This document shows positions 24,939 to 33,232 of a stretch of DNA of 38,541 nt, piece after piece. The notes beneath the pieces were generated by a model. It saw only the letters and a program-made list of their open reading frames with translations, was not told the DNA's origin and ran no database searches. Both the position numbers and the translations under genes were made by a program. Origin of the DNA: Rhodobiaceae bacterium (lineage in GTDB: Bacteria; Pseudomonadota; Alphaproteobacteria; Rhizobiales; Aestuariivirgaceae); NCBI GenBank assembly GCA_009885825.1, contig VFJY01000137.1, forward strand, positions 1-38,541. The letters run 5' to 3'. Within the stretch, counting starts at the first letter, position 1. Each line of letters opens with the position of its first letter.

Positions 24939-25031
24939 CTGGACTTTGACGCAATTCCGTAAATTGCCTTCCGCATGGAGCCATGCTATGGCCCCAGCAA
25001 CCCCACCCAAACAAGAAAGTTCCGGCGCCTC

Positions 25032-26864
25032 ATGAATTTGCGCAACATTGCGATTATTGCCCACGTTGACCACGGCAAGACCACCATGATCGACCGTCTC
25101 CTGTCCCAATCGGGATCCTTCCGCGAGAACCAGAAAGTGGCTGAACGCGCCATGGATTCAAATGACCTTGAGCGTGAGCGTGGCATTACGATTCTGGCCA
25201 AGGTCACTTCGCTGCAATGGAAAGACACCCGCATCAACATCGTCGATACGCCGGGACACGCTGATTTCGGTGGTGAAGTTGAGCGCATTCTCAACATGGT
25301 GGATGGCGCCGTGCTGCTGGTGGATGCCGCCGAAGGCCCCATGCCGCAAACCAAGTTTGTGCTGCAAAAGGCCTTGAAAATTGGCCTCCGCCCCATCGTT
25401 TGCATCAACAAGATTGACCGTCCCGATGAGCGCCACACGGAAGTGGTGAACGAGGTGTTCGACCTGTTTGCGGCCCTTGAAGCAAGCGAAGAACAGCTCG
25501 ATTTTCCGATTATCTATGGCTCGGCCAAGCACGGCTGGATGTCCAAGACGGCCGCGAAATCCGAAGACACCATGGCGCCCCTTTTCGATCTCATCGTGTC
25601 CCATTTCAATCCGCCCGTCATTGAGGAAGGTCCCTTCCGCATGCTGGTAACGACAATTGAGGCCAATCCGTTTTTGGGCCGCGTGCTGACAGGCCGCGTG
25701 CGTTCAGGTTCCGTCAAGGCCAATCAGGCCGTTCGTGCGCTGGGACAAGATGGCAAGGTTGTTGAGCAGGGCCGCATTTCAAAAGTTCTGGCCTTCCGTG
25801 GCCTTGAACGTGTGCCGGTTGACGAATGTTTTGCGGGTGACATCGTGGCAATCTCCGGTCTCACCACATCCACCGTGGCAGACACGATCTGCGATCCCTC
25901 AGTAAATGAGCCCATCGCCGCCCAACCGATCGATCCGCCAACCCTGACCATGACGTTTCGCATCAATGACGGCCCGCTTGCCGGCAAGGAAGGCGACAAG
26001 GTGCAAAGCCGCGTCATTCGTGAACGCCTGTTGCGCGAAGCCGAAGGCAATGTGGCCTTGAAGGTCACTCCTTCTGAAAATGAAACCGATGCCTTCGAAG
26101 TGGCGGGCCGGGGTGAATTGCAGCTCGGAATCCTGATTGAAACCATGCGGCGCGAAGGCTTTGAGCTGACCGTAGGCCGTCCCCGGGTGGTTTTCCGCAC
26201 CGATGAGTCAACTGGCGAAAGACTGGAGCCTATTGAAGAGGTCATCGTTGACGTCGATGAGGCCTATTCCGGCATTGTGGTGCAGAAACTCTCCGAGCGG
26301 CGCGCCGAAATGCGCGATATGCGCCCCTCAGGCGCTGGCCGCCAGCGGCTGGTGTTCCATGCGCCAACCCGGGGCCTCATCGGCTATCAGGGTGAATTGA
26401 TGTCGGACACACGCGGCACAGCCATCATGAACCGCCTGTTCCACGCCTATGCACCTTATGTGGGCGATATTCCGGGCCGCCATACGGGCGCACTTCTCTC
26501 GAATGGTGATGGGGAAGCGGTGGCCTACGCCATTTTCAACCTGCAGGATCGCGGACCCATGTTTATTGAGCATGGAACCAGGGTCTATGCCGGCATGATC
26601 ATCGGCGAGCATACCCGTGGCAATGACCTTGAGCTCAATGTGATCAAGGGCAAGAAACTCACCAACGTGCGCGCCTCCGGCAAGGATGAGGCGGTTGTGC
26701 TGACACCCCCAATCAAGATGTCCCTGGAAAAGGCGCTGGCCTATGTGGGCGACGACGAGCTGGTGGAAATCACGCCCAAATCCATCCGGCTGCGCAAAAT
26801 CTATCTCGATGCCAATGAGAGGAAGCGCATGAGCCGCGCCAAGGAAGCAGCCGATGTCGCCTGA
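25032..26864 (+). CDS. typA: Ribosome-associated GTPase TypA/BipA
   Basis: This translational GTPase related to EF-G acts in ribosome assembly, especially of the large subunit at low temperature or under stress. The 610-residue protein has the full G-domain set: AHVDHGKTT (G1), RERGIT (switch I), DTPGHADFGGE (G3), NKID (G4) and GSAKHGW (G5). Domain II, the EF-G-like domains and the TypA-specific C-terminal domain follow (GLIGYQGELMSDTRGTAIMNR, HTRGNDLELNVIKGKKLTNVRASGKDEA). The start at 25032 (MNLRNIAIIAHVDHG) is the family start; the frame from 24975 adds 19 residues. The Shine-Dalgarno is weak. It converges on ribF across 13 bases. Confidence 0.97.
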   Translation: MNLRNIAIIAHVDHGKTTMIDRLLSQSGSFRENQKVAERAMDSNDLERERGITILAKVTSLQWKDTRINIVDTPGHADFGGEVERILNMVDGAVLLVDAAEGPMPQTKFVLQKALKIGLRPIVCINKIDRPDERHTEVVNEVFDLFAALEASEEQLDFPIIYGSAKHGWMSKTAAKSEDTMAPLFDLIVSHFNPPVIEEGPFRMLVTTIEANPFLGRVLTGRVRSGSVKANQAVRALGQDGKVVEQGRISKVLAFRGLERVPVDECFAGDIVAISGLTTSTVADTICDPSVNEPIAAQPIDPPTLTMTFRINDGPLAGKEGDKVQSRVIRERLLREAEGNVALKVTPSENETDAFEVAGRGELQLGILIETMRREGFELTVGRPRVVFRTDESTGERLEPIEEVIVDVDEAYSGIVVQKLSERRAEMRDMRPSGAGRQRLVFHAPTRGLIGYQGELMSDTRGTAIMNRLFHAYAPYVGDIPGRHTGALLSNGDGEAVAYAIFNLQDRGPMFIEHGTRVYAGMIIGEHTRGNDLELNVIKGKKLTNVRASGKDEAVVLTPPIKMSLEKALAYVGDDELVEITPKSIRLRKIYLDANERKRMSRAKEAADVA

Positions 26865-26877
26865 CCCAGCAGACTCG

Positions 26878-27891
26878 TTATCCGTGGATCAGACCTTCTT
26901 CCTGTGCAAGGCCTAGTGGATAGGACGTGTGCGGATTGTGCTTCCTCAGAGCCTCGAGGATCGACCTTGCCTTGGCGCAATCATCATGCATCTGGCGCTG
27001 CAGGTCTTCGACTGAATTGAATTTCCTGTCCGGCCGGATGAAGTCGATAAACTCCACCGCCAGGGTTCGGCCATAAATGTCGGCGTCGAAGTCCAGAATA
27101 TGGACTTCGAGAAAAATGCGTGTAGTTTCAAATGTCGGACGGTCGCCGAAATAGCCGGCCCCGCTCCAAGATGCGCTGCCAGAAACCTCGCCATCGCGAA
27201 CACGCACGGCATAGATGCCGCGAAAGGGTTCGGTGCCCGGGTCAACGATGATATTTGCTGTCGGAAATCCGATGCTGCGGCCCCGCTGGTCGCCGTGCAC
27301 GACCTCGCCCAGGACGGTCCAGTGGTAACCAAGCTCGCGGGCCGCCGCCGCCATGTGGCCACGGCGCAAGCTGGAGCGGATGGAGCTTGAGGAAAAAGGC
27401 GAATGGCCGTCACCCTCGTCGGAAACCTGGTCAACAATGGTTACGGTAAAACCGGATTTCTTCCCCATGGCTTTCAATATGGAAGGATTGCCCTTGCGTC
27501 CCCGGCCGAAATGAAAATCATAACCCGTCACCACATGGGCCACGGCCAAGTGATCTATCAGATAACGCTCGACAAAAGCTTCTGGCTCCAACGCGGCCAG
27601 ATGCTTGCCGAAGGTCAGGTTCAAAACAAATGACGCACCAAGCGCTGCCGCCAATCTCGCCTTCAGGGGTGCGGGCGTCAACCGAAACACCGGCTCGTCG
27701 GGCCTGAAGAAACTTCGCGGGTGCGGCTCGAAGGTGACAATTCCCCACGGCACTCTGCGGCGCACTGCCTCGCCTTGCGCCACGCGCAACAACTCCTGAT
27801 GGCCGCGGTGCAGCCCATCGAAATTGCCAATGGCCACTACTGCGTTGCGGAAATTCTTGGGGACAGGCTCATTGCCCTTGAGCAGTTGCAT
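26878..27891 (-). CDS. ribF: Bifunctional riboflavin kinase/FMN adenylyltransferase RibF
   Basis: RibF phosphorylates riboflavin to FMN and adenylates it to FAD. The 337-residue protein has the N-terminal nucleotidyltransferase domain (AIGNFDGLHRGHQELL with the H-x-G-H site, FSSSSIRSSLRRG) and the C-terminal kinase domain (GDQRGRSIGFPTANI, YAVRV, EVHILDFDADIYGR). It is the last gene of a minus-strand run after an HAD-IIA phosphatase. The two are often neighbours in alphaproteobacteria as I recall, suggesting a link to flavin metabolism. Confidence 0.97.
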   Translation of the reverse strand: MQLLKGNEPVPKNFRNAVVAIGNFDGLHRGHQELLRVAQGEAVRRRVPWGIVTFEPHPRSFFRPDEPVFRLTPAPLKARLAAALGASFVLNLTFGKHLAALEPEAFVERYLIDHLAVAHVVTGYDFHFGRGRKGNPSILKAMGKKSGFTVTIVDQVSDEGDGHSPFSSSSIRSSLRRGHMAAAARELGYHWTVLGEVVHGDQRGRSIGFPTANIIVDPGTEPFRGIYAVRVRDGEVSGSASWSGAGYFGDRPTFETTRIFLEVHILDFDADIYGRTLAVEFIDFIRPDRKFNSVEDLQRQMHDDCAKARSILEALRKHNPHTSYPLGLAQEEGLIHG

Positions 27892-27954
27892 TGGAACTCA
27901 CTTTGCCTTTGTGGCGGTAAGCAGCATAGTTTCTGCGGCGCTGCAACACAAATG

Positions 27955-28782
27955 CTAGTCCCAGGCGAGGTGATCCAGGGTTTTTCTGATTCTGGCTTGT
28001 GGAACAAGGCGTTGAACAAGGGCCTCTGCTGCCTGGAGCCCTTTTGAGGCGTCCGTCACCCCGCTGGCGATTAGCACCACATCGCAGCCAAAATCGGCGG
28101 CTCCCTTGATGTCGGTTTCAGGCCCATCGCCTATGGCAAGTATCCGGTATTTGGGAACTTCCAGTTTTGCCTGGTCAGTGGCCAGTTTGTAGGCCAGTTC
28201 ATAAATGGGGGCATAGGGCTTGCCGGCCATGAGCACACTGCCGCCCATGGCGGAATATTTTTCGGCGAGCGCTCCGGCGCAATAGAGAAGCTTGTCGCCT
28301 TTGCGAACCACCTTATCTGGATTGGCGCAGATCATCTCCAGATTCAACGCCTTCGCGTGCTCCAGTATCTGGCCGTAATCATCGGGTGTTTCCACTTCGT
28401 CGTTAACCAGGCCAGTGCAAAGCACAGCATTGGCATGCTGCAAACTTACGCGCTCTACCGACGTGCCTTCAAATATGGAGAGGTCGCGAGTCGGCCCCAG
28501 ATGATAGACTTTACCCCGCGCATGGGACGTCATCAGGGTCTGCGTAACGTCACCGGAGGTGACAATAGCGTCGTAGCATTCGTTGGGAACTGCGATCTCA
28601 GCGAGCTGGCGGGCCACACCTTTTGATGTGCGCGGAGAATTGGTGACCAGCACCACAATGCCACCAGCATTTCGATGCTGGATAAGCGCCTGGGTTGCCG
28701 CATCATGTGAAATGAAACCATTGTGAATCACCCCCCAGACGTCGCAGAACCAAATGGGATATTGCTCCGAAAATTTTTCCAT
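27955..28782 (-). CDS. HAD-superfamily subclass IIA hydrolase
   Basis: The 275-residue phosphatase matches the HAD-IIA group of the TIGR01459 type. Motif I is FCDVWGVIHNG (D-x-W-G; the second Asp of DxD is Trp here, as in that subgroup). Motif II is VLVTNSPR, Lys is in AGKPYAPIYELA, and motif IV is AIGDGPETDIKGA. The start has GAGG before it, overlapping the stop of the EAL-like gene six bases away. It lies between that gene and ribF. A role in dephosphorylating a flavin-pathway or sugar-phosphate intermediate is a hypothesis only. Confidence 0.87.
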   Translation of the reverse strand: MEKFSEQYPIWFCDVWGVIHNGFISHDAATQALIQHRNAGGIVVLVTNSPRTSKGVARQLAEIAVPNECYDAIVTSGDVTQTLMTSHARGKVYHLGPTRDLSIFEGTSVERVSLQHANAVLCTGLVNDEVETPDDYGQILEHAKALNLEMICANPDKVVRKGDKLLYCAGALAEKYSAMGGSVLMAGKPYAPIYELAYKLATDQAKLEVPKYRILAIGDGPETDIKGAADFGCDVVLIASGVTDASKGLQAAEALVQRLVPQARIRKTLDHLAWD

Positions 28783-28788
28783 GTTGCC

Positions 28789-29976
28789 TCAGGCGGCGGC
28801 GCTCAAGTCGGCGGCGGCGGCAACTCCCGCGCCAAGTTTTACGCGCCGGGGTGGCGCGAAGAATGATCCAGCAGCATAGCGGGCGATTTGCGCCGTGGAT
28901 GCCGCTTGGGCTGAACTCGCCACATCGGTTAGCACAACCTGAAACTGCAGCCCGCGAGCAGCCTGCAAAAAGGCGGGCCACGCCGCATCCACACCGAAGC
29001 CGGATTCAACGGATTTCGCATCAATGCCAATGAAGAGCACGCCGAGCTGGCGCAGGGATGCAAGATCAAGACCCGCAACGGAAGCGTCGGTCACCGCCAT
29101 GGCGGCGCCCATGCGGGCAATGGTGGCAAGCCCGGCTATTCCGGCCTCGCTCAGCTTTCCCAAAGCATCATGGGTGATTTCAAACACCACGCCGTCCGCC
29201 ACATCGCCGGCATCGCCAAGCGAGTCTGCGATTGCGGCAAGCGATGCGGCACTCATCAGCGTTGCCGCGCCAATTGGCAGCAACATCTTCATGGCGGGAT
29301 GCTTGATGCGCAACCGCCGCAAGAGTGGAACCGCCTGGCTGATCACCAGCAAGTCCAGCGAAGGCCGCAGACCACTTCGATCAGCATTTGAAACAAGCCT
29401 TTTAAAATCTATTTCCTCGCCATCTGCCACGGCCATGCTGAACCGGGCGCGGTAGTGGGCGGTGGTGTTGGTGGACAGGTCAATGATGGGTTCCAGCAAA
29501 AAACCGAGCTGATCACGGGGCGGCGCTGGTTGTGGGTTGTCAAAAAACGCCGATGGTTGCGGCTCACCATGCTCACGCATATTTGCAGTCGCCGCTTCAT
29601 AGCGCCGGTTCAACTCGTGAAGTTCCGCGCGATTGGCGGCAGCTGAATCCTGTTGGTTCTTTTCAGCCAGTTCGGCGCGGCGTCTGAGATCGGATATTTC
29701 GCGCTCGAACAGGTCTGCGTGGACAAATGTCTGTCGGAATTTCGCATCTGCGGCGCGTTTCTCAAGGGCCATGCTTCTGACAGCGGACTGAAGCGTCCTG
29801 CCTTTCATCCAGCCAACAGACAGAAGCAGGAGCTGCGAAAGAGCCAAGGCAAGAAAAGCCAAAGACACAGCTTCGGCCTGGTAACTTTCAGCCACCAGAA
29901 CAAATACGCCACAGGCAATTGCCAAACCCGCCAACACCGCAACAAGAAAAACAATGGGCCATCCACGCGACTGCAT
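28789..29976 (-). CDS. Membrane-anchored degenerate EAL-domain protein
   Basis: The 395-residue protein has two N-terminal transmembrane helices (about 7-29 and 36-55) and a charged, probably coiled-coil region (about 60-120). A C-terminal domain (about 150-385) lines up with EAL c-di-GMP phosphodiesterases, but nearly every catalytic motif is altered. The E-A-L site reads YRARF after LEPIIDL. The Asn-Leu-Ser site reads LLPIGAATL, EITHD replaces ELTE, TDASVAG replaces DDFGTG, and the Lys of KID is Gly. It is therefore unlikely to hydrolyse c-di-GMP and may bind a ligand or partner. The start is uncertain (ATG 29976; TTG 30012 is possible). The TTG/ATG region shows GAGGGG some 15 bases upstream. 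Confidence 0.82.
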   Translation of the reverse strand: MQSRGWPIVFLVAVLAGLAIACGVFVLVAESYQAEAVSLAFLALALSQLLLLSVGWMKGRTLQSAVRSMALEKRAADAKFRQTFVHADLFEREISDLRRRAELAEKNQQDSAAANRAELHELNRRYEAATANMREHGEPQPSAFFDNPQPAPPRDQLGFLLEPIIDLSTNTTAHYRARFSMAVADGEEIDFKRLVSNADRSGLRPSLDLLVISQAVPLLRRLRIKHPAMKMLLPIGAATLMSAASLAAIADSLGDAGDVADGVVFEITHDALGKLSEAGIAGLATIARMGAAMAVTDASVAGLDLASLRQLGVLFIGIDAKSVESGFGVDAAWPAFLQAARGLQFQVVLTDVASSAQAASTAQIARYAAGSFFAPPRRVKLGAGVAAAADLSAAA

Positions 29977-30079
29977 CACTTGGCTCGTATCCCCTCTCGC
30001 CAGTCGAATCAACCTGTGGCGAGACTAACCCAGTCTCCCGCCCGAGGGAATCGGATTTCAGAAAGTTCCCACGGTCAGA

Positions 30080-31438
30080 TCAGGCTACCGACTTCAGGAC
30101 TTTCGGCATCTTGTCACTAAATATCTCATCAATGTGGTTTTCGGTCAGCATCAGGGGCGGTGAAAGGGCGATGGTGTCACCCGTGATGCGGATCATGAAG
30201 CCAAAGTCATGGAAGGCCTTTTCCATGGCTCTATAAGCCCGAAGCCCGGGTGAACCTTCGATTGGTTTCAGGTCAATTCCACACACGATCCCGAGGGTTC
30301 TGATGTCCTCCACCAGCGGATTGCCTCTGAGCGCCATGACTGCATCGGCAAACGCGCCTTCGAGCTTGCGGGCATTTTCAAACAACTGCTCGTCCCTGTA
30401 AAGGTCCATGGTGGCAACACCGGCGGCGGCGGCAATCGGGTGGCCTGAATAGGTATAGCCATGGAACAGTTCGATGGCGTGGTCTGGCCCGTTCATGAAG
30501 GCATCATAGATGCACTGGCGCACCATCACGCCGCCCATCGGCACTGTGCCGGAAGTCACACCCTTGGCAAACGTGATCATATCGGGAATCACGCCGAAAC
30601 GCTCGGCGGCGAAGGCATAGCCCAAACGGCCGAAGCCCGTGATCACTTCATCAAATATCAAGAGGATGCCATGCTTGTCGCAGATCTCGCGCAGGCGCAT
30701 CAGATAGCCTTTTGGCGGCGGCAATACGCCAGTGGAACCGGCCATGGGTTCAACAATCACTGCTGCAATGGTTGAGGCATCGTGAAGCGCCACGAGCCGC
30801 TCCAGCTCATCGGCGTAGTGCATGCCAAACTCAGGCTCACCCTTGGTGAAGGCCTGTTCCTTGCGGTTGTAAGTGTGGGGCAAATGATCAACGCCAGCCA
30901 GCATAGCGCCAAACATCTTGCGGTTGCCCACCATGCCGCCCACGGAAATGCCGCCGAAATTCACGCCATGATAGCCGCGCTCGCGGCCAATCAGGCGGGT
31001 GCGGCTGGCCTGGCCTCTGATGCGCTGATACGCGAGGGCAATTTTCAGGGCCGAATCGGCCGCCTCCGAACCGGAATTGCAGAAGAAGGCATAGTTCAGA
31101 TCGCCCGGCGCCATGGTGGCAAGCCTTGACGCAAGCTCAAATATTTTCGGATGGCCGTATTGGAAAGTTGGCGCGAAATCAAGCTCAGCGGCGGATTTTT
31201 GGATGGCCGCCACAATGGGTTCACGGCAATGGCCAGCATTGGTGCACCACAGGCCAGCAGAGCCGTCAAGAATGGGACGGCCTGCCATATCGAAATAATG
31301 CATGTCCTTGGCGCGGGCGATCATCCGCGGGCGCTGCTTGAAGGCCCGGTTCGGGGTGAAGCCCATCCAGAAAGACTCAAGATTGTTAGGGGAGGCCTCC
31401 CATGTCTTGGTGTCTGAATGGATTTGCGGTTTGTTCAT
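30080..31438 (-). CDS. Omega-amino acid--pyruvate aminotransferase (class III, PLP)
   Basis: This class III aminotransferase transfers an amino group from beta-alanine or other omega-amino acids to pyruvate. The 452-residue protein shows FWMGFTPNRAFKQRPRMI and GRPILDGSAGLWCTNAGH near the N-terminus, FFCNSGSEAADSALKIA, RGYHGVNFGG, IFDEVITGFGRLG (Asp263 at the PLP pyridine) and TFAKGVTSGTVPMGG (Schiff-base Lys292). These are the marks of the beta-alanine:pyruvate group. GGAGAA lies six bases before the ATG. Exact substrates cannot be assigned from sequence. Confidence 0.92.
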   Translation of the reverse strand: MNKPQIHSDTKTWEASPNNLESFWMGFTPNRAFKQRPRMIARAKDMHYFDMAGRPILDGSAGLWCTNAGHCREPIVAAIQKSAAELDFAPTFQYGHPKIFELASRLATMAPGDLNYAFFCNSGSEAADSALKIALAYQRIRGQASRTRLIGRERGYHGVNFGGISVGGMVGNRKMFGAMLAGVDHLPHTYNRKEQAFTKGEPEFGMHYADELERLVALHDASTIAAVIVEPMAGSTGVLPPPKGYLMRLREICDKHGILLIFDEVITGFGRLGYAFAAERFGVIPDMITFAKGVTSGTVPMGGVMVRQCIYDAFMNGPDHAIELFHGYTYSGHPIAAAAGVATMDLYRDEQLFENARKLEGAFADAVMALRGNPLVEDIRTLGIVCGIDLKPIEGSPGLRAYRAMEKAFHDFGFMIRITGDTIALSPPLMLTENHIDEIFSDKMPKVLKSVA

Positions 31439-31571
31439 GACAGTTCTCCGGCTATTGTTCGCGTCACTGTAGCAGAAACCGGCGCATGAAGGAAACAGAC
31501 CAGAGTTGCTTATTGCCCCCAGCCAGATTTCAGGCGATTGTGGTGCTGATTTGCGCGGGAGGCTCGATGCG

Positions 31572-32132
31572 ATGTTGAAAGTTTTTTCGCTGATCTTTTT
31601 GTTGTCGTCGGTTCCGGCGGTCGCTGGTGAGATCGCTGATGCAGGTCAGGCTGCTGAACAACTTGCCGCCGAGGGCAAATTCGACGAAGCGTTTCAGGCC
31701 ATCGAAACCGCCCGGGAAAAGCTGTGGAACCAGTCGCCTTTAACCTTCCGCAAAACCATATTCGTGGCCTCGGATCCCAGTGGCTTTGGCATGTTCGACA
31801 TGCGCGAGACCAACGTGTTCAAGCGTAGCGAGCCGCTCATCATTTATACGGAGCCTTTCGGGTTTGCCTATGGGCGGGATGGACAGATGTTTGTCACCGA
31901 CATGGCGCTGGATTTCGAAATTCGGGACGCGGCAGGCGCCAGCGTTGCCGCCCAGGAAAATTTTGGCAACTGGGCCTTGCGGAGCCGCGTTGCCAACAAG
32001 GAGTTCATGGGCAAGCTGAATTATGATTTCTCCGGGCTTGAGCCGGGTGATTACGAAGTCACCACAACTGTGCGCGACAAGAATTCCGACAAACGGGCTT
32101 CGTTTGGGATGAAATTCAAATTGTTGCCGTAA
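31572..32132 (+). CDS. Exported protein of unknown function
   Basis: The 186-residue protein has a signal peptide (MLKVFSLIFLLSSVPAVAG). A helical segment (AAEQLAAEGKFDEAFQAIETAREKLW) resembles a single TPR. A beta-rich domain follows (VFKRSEPLIIYTEPFGFAYGR, DFEIRDAAGASVAAQENFG, GLEPGDYEVTTTVRDKNSDKRASF) that reads like an immunoglobulin-type fold. The start has GGGAGG upstream; a longer frame from 31506 adds a non-signal leader. The SIMPL gene follows 20 bases downstream on the same strand, so they probably form an operon. Confidence 0.72.
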   Translation: MLKVFSLIFLLSSVPAVAGEIADAGQAAEQLAAEGKFDEAFQAIETAREKLWNQSPLTFRKTIFVASDPSGFGMFDMRETNVFKRSEPLIIYTEPFGFAYGRDGQMFVTDMALDFEIRDAAGASVAAQENFGNWALRSRVANKEFMGKLNYDFSGLEPGDYEVTTTVRDKNSDKRASFGMKFKLLP

Positions 32133-32152
32133 AGCAAGGACAGGATCACTAC

Positions 32153-32878
32153 ATGTCATCAGTTTCAAATATTATCGCCGGCGGCCTGATTGGCTTGGGC
32201 GTTGCCAGTGGCGGGTTTTTGGCGGGCGAGTCGCTTGTCAAGAGCCGTCTGGGATTTCGCACGGTTACGGTGAAGGGCCTATCGGAGCGCGAGGTGAAAG
32301 CCAATATCGGTTTCTGGCCGGTTCGCTTTGTGGCAACAGGCGCCAGCCTTGAGGATGCACGGGCCGCGCTGGAAACCTCCGAGAAAGCGGTCAAGTCATT
32401 TTTGAGCGACCATGGCTTCACCGAGCAGGACATGCAGGTTCAGAACATCCAGGTTGAGGATCGGGCGGGCTATAACAACCAGGGCCTGCCGCCGGAGCTC
32501 CGTTTTGTCTTGACGGAAGATCTTCTGGTCAGGTCTTCAGAGGTTGAAAAGCTTTCCAACGCGTCGCGCATGATTGGCGACCTGCTGAAATCCGGCGTGG
32601 TGTTTTCATCGGACGCCTATAATGCCGGACCTTCATTCATTTTCACCAATGTGAATGACCTCAAGGGCGAGATGCTGACCGAGGCCACCAAGCGGGCGCG
32701 CGAGGCGGCTGACAAGTTTGCCCAGGAATCGGGCGCAAGGGTCGGCGATATCCAGAGCGCCAATCAGGGCATCATCGAAATCAATCCAGCGGTCGAAATT
32801 CCCAATGACCGACCGGAAAAACAGATCGACAAGAAAGTTCGCGTGGTGACGACCATCAACTATTTCCTGTCGAATTGA
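32153..32878 (+). CDS. SIMPL (DUF541) domain protein
   Basis: The 241-residue protein starts with one hydrophobic anchor (NIIAGGLIGLGVASGGFLAGE). A SIMPL/DUF541 domain follows, recognised from TVTVKGLSEREVKANIGFWPVRF, VEDRAGYNNQ, LTEDLLVRS, GPSFIFTNVNDLKGEMLTEATKRAREAADKFA and the closing VRVVTTINYFL. SIMPL proteins are periplasmic or membrane-anchored and some are linked to oxidative stress. Biochemical function is not established. Its 3' end overlaps the convergent DUF1127 gene by 23 bases. Confidence 0.9.
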   Translation: MSSVSNIIAGGLIGLGVASGGFLAGESLVKSRLGFRTVTVKGLSEREVKANIGFWPVRFVATGASLEDARAALETSEKAVKSFLSDHGFTEQDMQVQNIQVEDRAGYNNQGLPPELRFVLTEDLLVRSSEVEKLSNASRMIGDLLKSGVVFSSDAYNAGPSFIFTNVNDLKGEMLTEATKRAREAADKFAQESGARVGDIQSANQGIIEINPAVEIPNDRPEKQIDKKVRVVTTINYFLSN

Positions 32879-33125
32879 GTCGCTGGCGCGAGGCGATCAA
32901 CCGCAATCTCTCGGCTTCCCAGACAACATCAACTGAGAGTGGAAGCCTCGCCAGATGGGCGACCTCGCCGCGGGTAAGGCCGATGTCCTTCAGTTGATGA
33001 TCATCAAGGAGATGCAATTTTAGCAAATTGCGCCTTGCACACCAGTTGCTGATGTAAAACCATAGTCTTCCAAGACCATAGGCGCTGCTCCTCGATCTTG
33101 CGGTATTCAGCACATATTCACGCAT
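32856..33125 (-). CDS. DUF1127 family small protein
   Basis: The 89-residue basic protein contains the DUF1127 core (WFYISNWCARRNLLKLHLLDDHQLKDIGLTRGEVAHLA), typical of the YjiS-like family of alphaproteobacteria. A few members are known to bind RNA (CcaF1 of Rhodobacter). The core sits after a Tyr/Ser/Arg-rich N-terminus, and a C-terminal tail of about 25 residues extends beyond the usual length. GAGGATAAGGG precedes the ATG. It diverges from the MocR regulator across the ATTGTATC repeats and overlaps the end of the SIMPL gene on the other strand. Confidence 0.85.
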   Translation of the reverse strand: MREYVLNTARSRSSAYGLGRLWFYISNWCARRNLLKLHLLDDHQLKDIGLTRGEVAHLARLPLSVDVVWEAERLRLIASRQRLNSTGNS

Positions 33126-33140
33126 GCCCTTATCCTCATA

Positions 33141-33231
33141 ATTGTATCTATTGTATCTATTAAGCTTACGTAAATTACTTGCAATCTAGATACAATACAG
33201 ATATAATCCATGCCAAAGAGGATATTGTATC
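33141..33231. promoter_or_regulatory. Four ATTGTATC octamers, candidate MocR operator
   Basis: The octamer ATTGTATC occurs at 33141-33148, 33150-33157 and 33224-33231 in direct orientation and at 33189-33196 inverted. The first two have a 9-base period, the inverted copy lies in the promoter spacer, and the last abuts the regulator's start codon. MocR/GabR-type regulators bind direct repeats upstream of their own gene, so these are the likely sites. Confidence 0.7.
33179..33207 (+). promoter_or_regulatory. sigma70 promoter of the MocR regulator
   Basis: TTGCAA at 33179-33184 and a perfect TATAAT at 33202-33207 are separated by 17 bases. Transcription would begin about 20 bases before the start codon at 33233. 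An inverted ATTGTATC octamer occupies the spacer, as expected for autorepression. Confidence 0.7.
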
Positions 33232-33232
33232 C

